Source: Methanobrevibacter sp. (GTDB lineage: Archaea > Methanobacteriota > Methanobacteria > Methanobacteriales > Methanobacteriaceae). Taken from it: a stretch of DNA of 12,594 nucleotides. Both the position numbers and the translations under genes were made by a program. Under the pieces are notes generated by a model. It was not told the origin of the DNA and searched no databases. It saw only the letters and a program-made list of their open reading frames with translations. This document shows positions 6,833-12,594 of the stretch, one piece after another. Position 1 is the stretch's first letter. Each line of letters begins with the position of its first letter. The stretch covers positions 1 through 12,594 of the forward strand of contig JADLKP010000045.1 of assembly GCA_016838945.1 (NCBI GenBank), given 5' to 3'.

Positions 6833-6887
6833 TGATAACTATCTTGGGGCTTCGAGATAACTATCTTGGAGAATTGAGATAACTATC
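6833..6887. repeat. Phased repeat array C: three GATAACTATC cores at 22-bp spacing
   Basis: The 11-mers begin at 6833 (TGATAACTATC), 6855 and 6877 (both AGATAACTATC), again exactly 22 bp apart. The first intercore sequence (6844-6854) matches the reverse complement of the first intercore of array A at 8 of 11 positions, hinting that A and C are inverted copies. Array C ends 43 bp before the ATG of the first HU-HIG gene, where an operator or promoter would lie. Confidence 0.9.
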
Positions 6888-6930
6888 GCAAAATAAATTT
6901 ATAATTATCTTATTAAAAAATATTGTTATT

Positions 6931-7347
6931 ATGGCTATCAAATTCTTTAAGCAAAAACGTAAAATAGTTATTAACTCAGTTGTTTTTGAGAAATATTTAC
7001 CTATAATGCAGCATGAGACAGAAGTGGGATTTGAAGAGATGGCTCAAATGATTGAAAAGAACAGTACAATGAGCAGAGGCGATATTTTGGGAGTGCTTGC
7101 AGAGCTTGAAACAGCTTCTATTTTTATGTTGGAAAATGGGCATACTGTAAGACTGGGATTATTAGGTGCTTTTTATCCCACAATTGAGGTAAAGTCGGCT
7201 GATAGTCCTGAAAAGGTTACGAGAAAGTTAATTAAGAGGTTTAAGATTTTGTTTAAACCATCAAAATATTTGAAGACAAGGTTTAAAAATGTTGAGTTTG
7301 TGCTTGGAGATAATAAGGTAAAGGAAGTTAATTATAAGAAGAAATAG
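6931..7347 (+). CDS. HU-HIG family DNA-binding protein, first of a tandem pair
   Basis: This 138-aa protein is of the HU-HIG type, a Bacteroidota branch of the HU/IHF histone-like fold. Typical features are the helical stretch FEEMAQMIEKNSTMSRGDILGVLAELETA (about 36-64), then ENGHTVRLGLLGAFYPTIEV (about 70-89), where HU proteins have the turn into their DNA-binding arm. A conserved tail follows (EKVTRKLIKRFKILFKPSKYLK). The ends are very basic. The start is the first ATG after array C. No Shine-Dalgarno sequence is visible. A related gene follows after a 61-bp gap when the second gene is started at 7409. The role is probably nucleoid or site-specific DNA binding. The phased arrays just upstream are candidate target sites, which is inference. 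Confidence 0.85.
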   Translation: MAIKFFKQKRKIVINSVVFEKYLPIMQHETEVGFEEMAQMIEKNSTMSRGDILGVLAELETASIFMLENGHTVRLGLLGAFYPTIEVKSADSPEKVTRKLIKRFKILFKPSKYLKTRFKNVEFVLGDNKVKEVNYKKK

Positions 7348-7408
7348 ATTTATTGCTATTATTGGCAAGTTAGTTTTTTTATTGTTTAACCTTTTAAATT
7401 TTACGAGG

Positions 7409-7810
7409 ATGAAATTTCGTAAGAAAAAAAAGAGGATTGTTGTAGGACCAAATCCTGGAGACAAATGGATGGCTCAAATGATTAAGGGTGAGACTATCAA
7501 CTTCAAGAAATTGGCTGCAATGATTGAAAAGTCAAGCACTGTAAGCAAGGGCGATGCTCTAAATGCTTTAGATGCTTTGGTGTCTTCAACAACTTGGATG
7601 CTTCAAGAAGGGCATTCAGTTAAGTTTGATGGCTTGGGAACATTCTATCCTAAGGCTAAGGTTAAGGCGGTTAATACTTCTGATGAGGTAACTGCTGAAA
7701 CTGTTCTTAGAGTTGGGGTTGGATTTACTCCTGAGACTGATTTCAAACAAGACATGAAAGGTGTTTCAATCAGTGTTGAGCCTTTGGAAGAAGAAGTTGT
7801 TGTTCCTTAA
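7409..7810 (+). CDS. HU-HIG family DNA-binding protein, second of a tandem pair
   Basis: This 133-aa paralogue of the preceding gene has the same core: FKKLAAMIEKSSTVSKGDALNALDALV, then EGHSVKFDGLGTFYPKAKVKA and DEVTAETVLRVGVGFTPE. It starts with a basic stretch (MKFRKKKKR) and, unlike its neighbour, ends in an acidic tail (EPLEEEVVVP). The start at 7409 is preferred because it gives the basic N-terminus that aligns with the first copy. An in-frame ATG at 7382 would add nine hydrophobic residues (MFNLLNFTR) not typical of the family. The two genes probably arose by duplication and form one transcription unit closed by the hairpin at 7890-7920. It is a cytoplasmic DNA-binding protein; its target is unknown. 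Confidence 0.85.
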   Translation: MKFRKKKKRIVVGPNPGDKWMAQMIKGETINFKKLAAMIEKSSTVSKGDALNALDALVSSTTWMLQEGHSVKFDGLGTFYPKAKVKAVNTSDEVTAETVLRVGVGFTPETDFKQDMKGVSISVEPLEEEVVVP

Positions 7811-7889
7811 TTCTTCCATTCTAAGGTCATAAAACGCAAGAGAAGGGTTTCTTTTGAAGGTTTATGGCGAGTTGTTAATCAATCAAAAC

Positions 7890-7929
7890 AAAGAGAAGCT
7901 CATGGAAAGGGCTTCTCTTTTGTGTTTTT
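7890..7929 (+). terminator. Hairpin terminator after the HU-HIG pair
   Basis: AAAGAGAAGC (7890-7899) pairs perfectly with GCTTCTCTTT (7911-7920) around an 11-base loop. It is followed by TTGTG and five T's. It lies 80 bases after the second HU-HIG stop and faces the oppositely oriented dehydrogenase operon. Confidence 0.82.
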
Positions 7930-7950
7930 AAAAATATGTCAGGATGTGAT

Positions 7951-7986
7951 ATAAAAAACAAAGGGACATAAATTAATATGTCCCTT
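7951..7986 (-). terminator. Hairpin terminator of the etfB-etfA-dehydrogenase operon
   Basis: On the minus strand AAGGGACATA (7986-7977) pairs with TATGTCCCTT (7970-7961) around a six-base loop. It is followed by TG and a run of six T's, a classic intrinsic terminator 25 bases after the dehydrogenase stop at 8012. Confidence 0.88.
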
Positions 7987-8011
7987 CAGGTCTTTTTATT
8001 GTAATAGTTTG

Positions 8012-9745
8012 TTATTCAGCACAAGCTTTGCAGTCACCAGCAATTTTATATTTTGCTATTGCTGATTCTTCAAAGTTCATAATAAATGAAGCAGCTTCCT
8101 CAACCTTGCTTTGTCCCATGCGAATCATTAATTCTGCTGAGTTGGTAAACATTGGGTTTTTGTTGGCATCAATAACTAATAGGTGTCCCATAATTAAATA
8201 ACCACACATCTCAACTAATCTTCTGGAATTGAAGTCGTAAAACTCAGAATTTGAACCAAAGCTGTTTGCTCTTTCAAGTGCTTGTTCAAAGCGTTCTCTC
8301 ATTTGGCAAAGAACTTTCTTCATTGTTGAAAATTCTGGTTTTGCTTCTTTTGCTTCGTAGCTTTTAATTAAATCGATGTATCCTCCATTGATAACTCCAC
8401 GAATTGCAGCAACAACTTGTAATTGTGATGTTCCTTCATAGATGGTTAAAATTCTTGCATCTCTATACATTCTTTCAACTGCATAGTCTTTCATAAATCC
8501 TGAACCTCCATGAACTTGAATTGCATCGTAAGTTATTTGGTTTGCATATTCAGAAGAGAATAGTTTTAGCATTGGAGTTAGAATGTCAGAAAGCTTTTGA
8601 TATTGTCTTAGCTTTTGCTTTTCTTCTGGTGTGATTGAACTGTATTTTGCTTTGTCTTCAATTGCTTTGTATATGTCAATTCCTCTTGCTGTTTCGTAAA
8701 GTAGTGTACGGATTGCGTCTGTTTTGGCTCTCATGTTGGCAAGCATTTCATACACGCCTGCAAAATTATGAATAGGTTTGCCAAATTGTTCTCTTTCTTG
8801 TGCGTATTTATATGCTTCTCTGTATGCTGCTTCTGATAGTCCAACAGATTGAGCACCAACTCCAAGTCTTGCTCCATTCATAAGGGACATAACATATTTA
8901 ATTAGTCCAAGCTTTCTATCTCCAACCAATTGGGCAGGTGCGTTATTAAACACCAATTCTCCTGTTGGGGAGCCTTTAATACCCATCTTGTTTTCAATTC
9001 TACGAATGGTTACAGCCTTGTTCTTTCTGTCATAAACAAAGTAGGAGAGACCTCTACCATCGTTTGTTCCTTCTTCCGAACGTGCCAAAACTAACTTAAT
9101 GTCAGCATCTCCATTTGTGATAAAACGTTTTACTCCATTAAGTCTCCAGCAATTTGACTTTTCATCCCAAGTAGCTTTCAATTGAACTGCTTGAAGGTCA
9201 GAACCAGCATCTGGCTCTGTTAAGTCCATAGAGCAAGTAAAACCTTGATTTATTTTTGGTAAGAATTCATCTTTTATTTCTTTTGATGCATATTCGTAAA
9301 TGGTTTCAGCACAGTCTTGCAAGCCCCAAATGTTAGCAAATCCACAGTCTCCACGAGAAACTATTTCAGCAGCCATAACATATGGTACATAGGAGAAGTT
9401 CAGTCCACCAAACTCTCTTGGAAGGCTCATCCCATAAAGTCCTGCATCACGCAATGCTTCATGATTTTGTTGAGTTCCCTTTGCATATATTACTTCATTG
9501 TTAACAATCTTTGGTCCTTCTTGATCAACGCTTTCAGCATTTGGAGCAAGAATTTCTCCAGTGATTTCTCCAACAATCTCCATTACTTTTTCGTAATTAT
9601 CTAAAGCATCCTCATAATCCTTTGGAGCATCGTCATATTTTCCGTAATCAGCATAATTGCGTTCCTTTAATTGAATAATTTCTTTCATCATTTCATGAGA
9701 AAGATGGAACTTTAAGCTTTCATTATCATTAAAAAAATTAGCCAT
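8012..9745 (-). CDS. Acyl-CoA dehydrogenase with extended C-terminal domain
   Basis: This FAD enzyme takes two electrons from an acyl-CoA (or, in reverse, reduces an enoyl-CoA) and exchanges them with electron-transfer flavoprotein. Order along the 577 aa: N-terminal helical domain (about 40-165), the signature SMDLTEPDAGSD (172-183), the beta domain including GVKRFITNGD and ENKMGIKGSPTGELVF (251-266), then the C-terminal helical domain with AYKYAQEREQFGKPI and VHGGSGFMKDYAVERMYRD (411-429). The catalytic base is Glu437 in IYEGTSQLQ, the position used by short- and medium-chain enzymes. At 577 aa it is about 200 residues longer than simple butyryl-CoA dehydrogenases. The extra tail fits the additional C-terminal domain of the longer subfamily, and it ends in CKAC. 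It is the last gene after etfB-etfA, 21 bp behind etfA. Chain-length preference cannot be read from the sequence. Confidence 0.94.
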   Translation of the reverse strand: MANFFNDNESLKFHLSHEMMKEIIQLKERNYADYGKYDDAPKDYEDALDNYEKVMEIVGEITGEILAPNAESVDQEGPKIVNNEVIYAKGTQQNHEALRDAGLYGMSLPREFGGLNFSYVPYVMAAEIVSRGDCGFANIWGLQDCAETIYEYASKEIKDEFLPKINQGFTCSMDLTEPDAGSDLQAVQLKATWDEKSNCWRLNGVKRFITNGDADIKLVLARSEEGTNDGRGLSYFVYDRKNKAVTIRRIENKMGIKGSPTGELVFNNAPAQLVGDRKLGLIKYVMSLMNGARLGVGAQSVGLSEAAYREAYKYAQEREQFGKPIHNFAGVYEMLANMRAKTDAIRTLLYETARGIDIYKAIEDKAKYSSITPEEKQKLRQYQKLSDILTPMLKLFSSEYANQITYDAIQVHGGSGFMKDYAVERMYRDARILTIYEGTSQLQVVAAIRGVINGGYIDLIKSYEAKEAKPEFSTMKKVLCQMRERFEQALERANSFGSNSEFYDFNSRRLVEMCGYLIMGHLLVIDANKNPMFTNSAELMIRMGQSKVEEAASFIMNFEESAIAKYKIAGDCKACAE

Positions 9746-9766
9746 ATAATTATTCTTTATTTATCG

Positions 9767-10789
9767 TTATTTTGTATTAGCCTTGTAGTATTTAATCATC
9801 TTTGGTAAGACTTCCATAACATCCCCAATAATTGTATAGTCTGCTATGGAGTTAATAGGTGCCTTAGGGTCGGTGTTGATTGAGATTATCTTGGAGCTTT
9901 CTTGCATTCCTGCACGGTGTTGAACAGCTCCCGAAACTCCGCAAGCAATGTAGAGCTTTGGACGAACAGTAACTCCAGTTTGTCCAATTTGTCTTTCATG
10001 CTCACACATTCCCGCATCAACTGCTGCACGGGTTGCTCCAACCTCGCCTTGAATTACATCAGCCAATTCGTGTATTAGACGGAAGTTTTCCTTCGAACCC
10101 ATTCCATAACCTCCACAAACAATGATTTGAGCTCCCTTAATATTGATTTTTTGTTGCTCAATATGTCTTTCAATTATCTTTATGCAGAAATCATCATTCT
10201 TTACATAATCTTCAACCTTTAGGAAGTTAATTATTCCTTTGTGAGAGTTGTCAAATATTTCTTTTTTCATTACACCTTCACGCACGGTTGCCATTTGTGG
10301 TCTGTGGTCAGGGTTGATGATGGTTGCAATAATATTTCCTCCAAAAGCTGGACGGATTTGGTAAAGAAGGTTTTTATATTCTTTCCCAGTTTTGTTTTCA
10401 GTATGGTCGCCTATTTCCAATGTTGTACAGTCTGCAGTTAGACCTGTGCGAAGAAATGAAGCAATACGAGGTGCTAAATCCCTTCCAACAGAGGTTGCTC
10501 CAAAAAGAGCTATCTGAGGTTGTTTCTCTTGAAATAATTTAGTTACTATTGAGAAATGTGGAAGTGTTTGATATGGGAAAAGTCTTGAATCCTTAGCATA
10601 GTTAATAACATCAACTCCATAAGGATAAAGCATCTTTTCAATATCCTTAATTTCTTCTCCACAAACCAATACTTCCAATTTAACACCAAGTTCATTGGCA
10701 AGTTTCCTTCCTTTGGAAACAAGCTCCAAGCTTACATCGGCAATTGTTCTTTCCTCTGTAACTTCACAATATACAAATACATTATTCAT
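9767..10789 (-). CDS. etfA: Electron transfer flavoprotein subunit alpha
   Basis: EtfA forms the EtfAB heterodimer and binds the FAD that passes electrons between acyl-CoA dehydrogenases and the respiratory or redox pool. The 340-aa product has the family's two domains. The N-terminal part includes LFGATSVGRDLAPRIASFL (96-114). The C-terminal FAD domain has GGYGMGS (226-232), GATRAAVDAG (251-260), RQIGQTG (266-272), CGVSGAVQH (283-291), NTDPKAPI (305-312) and the closing ADYTIIGDVMEVLP. All FAD-contact motifs appear intact. A good Shine-Dalgarno sequence lies 8 bases before the ATG. It lies 33 bp after etfB and 21 bp before the dehydrogenase, so the three are surely one operon making a matched complex. 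Confidence 0.96.
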   Translation of the reverse strand: MNNVFVYCEVTEERTIADVSLELVSKGRKLANELGVKLEVLVCGEEIKDIEKMLYPYGVDVINYAKDSRLFPYQTLPHFSIVTKLFQEKQPQIALFGATSVGRDLAPRIASFLRTGLTADCTTLEIGDHTENKTGKEYKNLLYQIRPAFGGNIIATIINPDHRPQMATVREGVMKKEIFDNSHKGIINFLKVEDYVKNDDFCIKIIERHIEQQKINIKGAQIIVCGGYGMGSKENFRLIHELADVIQGEVGATRAAVDAGMCEHERQIGQTGVTVRPKLYIACGVSGAVQHRAGMQESSKIISINTDPKAPINSIADYTIIGDVMEVLPKMIKYYKANTK

Positions 10790-10797
10790 TGTCTTTT

Positions 10798-10804
10798 CTC
10801 CTTT
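10798..10804 (-). promoter_or_regulatory. Shine-Dalgarno site of etfA
   Basis: The minus strand reads AAAGGAG, eight bases before the etfA ATG, within the 33-bp etfB-etfA gap. Together with the peptidase gene's site it shows that this organism uses Shine-Dalgarno sequences at some operon-internal starts. It supports the start at 10789. Confidence 0.75.
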
Positions 10805-10822
10805 CTTGTTTAATAAAAAGAA

Positions 10823-11695
10823 TTATCCTAATATATGTGAGGAAATGAGCTCTTTCATAAGTTCATTCATATCCTCATCCTTAGGAGTAATAACCTTGCT
10901 TTCTTTTTGTGTTAATACTACGTTTTCAATCTTCTTTACCTTTGTTGGAGAGCCAGTAAGTCCCAAACGAGAATCCTCTGCCATAATATCAGCAGCTGAC
11001 CATTCCTCAATCTTCAAGTAAGGCTTTTCGTTCCAAAGGTTTGAATAGTCTTGACCCAACTCCTGCAATTCGGAATTACTCTTAGCTAACTTATACTTCA
11101 TTAATCTCTTTGCGTGGCGAGAACGACATTCCTTAGCTGAACCATGAACTGTTATCAAACAAGGATAAGTGCTTTCAACAACTTCAACACCTCTTTCCAA
11201 ACGGCGTTTAATTCTGATTTTCTTATCAGTAACTTCCATAACCTCTTCAGCATAGGTGATTTGAGGGCATTCAAGCTTTTCAGCTGTTTGAGGACCAACC
11301 TGAGCGGTATCACCATCAATTGCTTGACGACCTGCAATAACCAAGTCAAACTTCCCCATTTTCTTAATTGCTTGAGAAATTGTGTACGATGTTGCCAAAG
11401 TATCACTTCCAGCAACCTTACGGTCAGAAACTACAACCCCATTATCTGCTCCACGATACATAGCCTCACGTACAATTTCTGCAGCACGTGATGGTCCCAT
11501 AGTAATTATGGAGATAGTTGCATCTTTAACATTATCCTTAATATTTAATGCCATTTCTAAGGCATTGAGGTCTTCTGGATTAAAAATAGCAGGCAAAGCG
11601 GCACGATTAACAGTGCCATCTTCCTTCATTGCATCCTTCCCAACATTTCTTGTGTCGGGAACTTGCTTTGCTAAAACTATAATTCTAAAACTCAT
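10823..11695 (-). CDS. etfB: Electron transfer flavoprotein subunit beta
   Basis: EtfB is the partner of EtfA and holds the second nucleotide, AMP in classical ETFs or a second FAD in electron-bifurcating ones. The 290-aa product begins with the typical IIVLAKQVPDT strand. It carries NPEDLNALEMAL (39-50), the nucleotide loop GRQAIDGDTAQVGP (122-135) and RLERGVEVVESTYPCLITV (165-183). The loop form DGDTAQVGP is the one I associate with clostridial-type EtfB that works with butyryl-CoA dehydrogenase. Mitochondrial-type proteins differ there. This suggests, but does not prove, the bifurcating class. It is the first gene of the operon etfB-etfA-dehydrogenase, with a clear -7 box about 44 bp upstream. 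The start is supported by the N-terminal strand and by the lack of any other upstream in-frame ATG before the promoter. Confidence 0.95.
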   Translation of the reverse strand: MSFRIIVLAKQVPDTRNVGKDAMKEDGTVNRAALPAIFNPEDLNALEMALNIKDNVKDATISIITMGPSRAAEIVREAMYRGADNGVVVSDRKVAGSDTLATSYTISQAIKKMGKFDLVIAGRQAIDGDTAQVGPQTAEKLECPQITYAEEVMEVTDKKIRIKRRLERGVEVVESTYPCLITVHGSAKECRSRHAKRLMKYKLAKSNSELQELGQDYSNLWNEKPYLKIEEWSAADIMAEDSRLGLTGSPTKVKKIENVVLTQKESKVITPKDEDMNELMKELISSHILG

Positions 11696-11738
11696 TGTTT
11701 TTTAGTTAGTTAATAAATTAAACGAATTTTCCAATTTG

Positions 11739-11746
11739 CAAAGATA
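11739..11746 (-). promoter_or_regulatory. -7 promoter box upstream of etfB
   Basis: The minus strand reads TATCTTTG, an exact TAnnTTTG match, giving a 5' leader of about 35-40 bases. No TTTG occurs 19-21 bases further upstream; the nearest is 28 bases away (11778-11775). The -33 element is therefore weak or an activator may help. The rest of the 171-bp gap to the neighbouring gene (11696-11866) is AT-rich with no clear terminator. Confidence 0.6.
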
Positions 11747-11866
11747 TACAATTTTTCGCATACCTATACTTTTACAAATCGTTAAAAAGTACCATAATCA
11801 AATGGAACTTCAACGTGTGTATGAATTCTAAGTGCCTTTCTAATTATCTTTTAAGGCAATTTTGGT

Positions 11867-12562
11867 CTATGATTCAGAAGCAGGCTTTTTTTCTTCTTTA
11901 TCTCTTATGTCAGCCAACTTAATTATTTGAAGAATATCTTTAATATTAGCTATAAAAAGTATAATGGTTGAAAATATGGCAAAATAGAGGAATGTTCCAT
12001 TAAATATTACTTCTATTGTTAAAGCAATACAAATGGCAATTCTAACTTCTGTTGGTCCTAAAAAACCAGAGTCAATGGAATATTGATTTGTAATTTTATA
12101 TCTCAATAAGGCAATTACCATTTCAAGGTTATACATAACAATAAAAGCATATCCGACCAAAGTCCATTGAGGTTCTAAATATTGCATAAATCCTAAACCA
12201 ATAAATATTATTCCCACAAAATCAACAATTATATCTAATGTAAATCCATACCATTTTCTTGGTTTGTTTCTAAAGTATGCCAAACGTCCATCTAAAGAGT
12301 CACCAAACCAATTAACGAATGAGCCTAAAATTCCAAATAGTAAAAAGTAAGGGCTGTAAATAGCTCCAAATACAAAACTAAGAGCTAATATTAAATTACC
12401 CAAAAAACCAATTCCAGTTAGCGTATTGGAGCTAACAAATGAAGGCATTCTTTGAACTAAATAAGCAATAGCTCTTTGTTCAAAACGTCTTAGCATATTT
12501 GTTCTTTGACGATCTTTAGAGATAGACTTTAAAGCATTGTCTAATTTTTCGTTGTTTTTCAT
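11867..12562 (-). CDS. CDP-alcohol phosphatidyltransferase family membrane protein
   Basis: Members of this family join a CDP-linked lipid or alcohol to an acceptor alcohol to make phospholipids or related lipids in the inner membrane. The 231-aa product has several hydrophobic segments (about 52-80, 108-127, 133-153, 174-206) and an N-terminal SSNTLTGIGFLGNL typical of the family. The active-site pattern D-x2-D-G-x2-A-R-x9-G-x3-D-x3-D is nearly complete: D88, D91, G92, A95, G106, D110 and D114, so all four metal-binding aspartates are present. The arginine after A95 is replaced by Tyr96. The C-terminus is charged (DKEEKKPASES). Only 32 bases upstream are in the window, so its promoter is not visible. 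It is separated from etfB by 171 bp with its own promoter and is probably unrelated in function. The exact substrate cannot be assigned; phosphatidylglycerolphosphate, phosphatidylserine or inositol-type products are all possible. Confidence 0.85.
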   Translation of the reverse strand: MKNNEKLDNALKSISKDRQRTNMLRRFEQRAIAYLVQRMPSFVSSNTLTGIGFLGNLILALSFVFGAIYSPYFLLFGILGSFVNWFGDSLDGRLAYFRNKPRKWYGFTLDIIVDFVGIIFIGLGFMQYLEPQWTLVGYAFIVMYNLEMVIALLRYKITNQYSIDSGFLGPTEVRIAICIALTIEVIFNGTFLYFAIFSTIILFIANIKDILQIIKLADIRDKEEKKPASES

Positions 12563-12594
12563 ATTATGGCGGTTTATTAATAGTTTCTTGTCTA

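Larger units (their letters stand above)
6088..6930. other. 843-bp intergenic region rich in short repeats and signals
   Basis: This region separates the leftward surface-protein operon from the rightward HU-HIG pair. From left to right it holds a tetranucleotide repeat within a putative promoter (6110-6144), a GGGGCT hairpin (6227-6274), a weakly supported 66-codon ORF, an isolated consensus promoter facing left (6495-6526), a single degenerate AATAACTATC site (6597-6606), and a three-part phased repeat array (6681-6887). The remainder (6139-6226, 6527-6680, 6888-6930) is AT-rich with nothing I can name. I saw no tRNA, transposon end or known riboswitch. Confidence 0.7.

Noticed and set aside
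6681..6887. CRISPR array or replication origin with DnaA boxes
   Set aside because: The repeats (10-11 bp) and spacers (11 bp) are far too short for CRISPR and no cas genes are present. The cores do not match the DnaA box TTATnCACA, and no dnaA or rep gene is in the window, although an iteron-like role is not excluded.
7382..7408. Longer start for the second HU-HIG protein
   Set aside because: It would add nine hydrophobic residues that do not fit the family. The ATG at 7409 gives the basic N-terminus seen in the paralogue.
10695..11705. Several plus-strand ORFs of 107-115 codons opposite etfA and etfB
   Set aside because: They lie antisense to strongly conserved etf genes, show no domain or start signal, and are explained by codon bias of the real genes.
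11832..11858. TGCCTT / AAGGCA inverted repeat as terminator of the CDP-alcohol transferase gene
   Set aside because: The stem is only six pairs with a long loop, and no T tract follows on the minus strand.

Overview
The window looks like chromosomal DNA from a member of the Bacteroidota, most likely the order Bacteroidales. It is AT-rich, with G+C roughly one third by eye. It encodes proteins with type IX secretion (T9SS) C-terminal sorting domains, a gingipain-like C25 peptidase and two HU-HIG type DNA-binding proteins. It also carries promoter -7 boxes of the Bacteroidetes form TAnnTTTG. I saw no tRNA, rRNA, transposase, integrase or CRISPR array.

Layout. (1) Positions 1-1454 (+): the 3' part of lgt (lipoprotein diacylglyceryl transferase) and gpmA (phosphoglycerate mutase), overlapping by 4 bp and closed by a hairpin terminator. 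(2) Positions 6087-1587 (-): a tight three-gene cluster of secreted proteins. These are a surface protein with an endosialidase-chaperone-like domain and a T9SS domain, a C25 cysteine peptidase, and a short T9SS-domain protein whose start overlaps the peptidase stop. A six-copy tetranucleotide repeat lies just upstream of the first gene, apparently inside its promoter spacer. (3) Positions 6088-6930: an 843-bp gene-poor region. It holds the tetranucleotide repeat, an isolated consensus promoter facing left, a hairpin, and a three-part array of phased short repeats: 22-bp period x3, 21-bp period x3, 22-bp period x3. (4) Positions 6931-7810 (+): two tandem HU-HIG genes directly downstream of that array. 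(5) Positions 11695-8012 (-): etfB, etfA and an acyl-CoA dehydrogenase, an electron-transfer operon for acyl-CoA oxidation or crotonyl-CoA reduction, with a clear -7 box upstream and a terminator at its end. (6) Positions 12562-11867 (-): a CDP-alcohol phosphatidyltransferase family membrane protein.

How the parts relate. lgt and the CDP-alcohol transferase serve the envelope, gpmA serves glycolysis, and the Etf-dehydrogenase set serves fatty-acid or butyrate-type energy metabolism. The T9SS cluster delivers a protease and adhesin-like proteins to the cell surface. The most unusual material is non-coding: the phased repeat array upstream of the HU-HIG pair, and the tetranucleotide repeat placed where a copy-number change would alter promoter spacing for the surface-protein cluster. 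Both functional readings are inferences from sequence layout alone.
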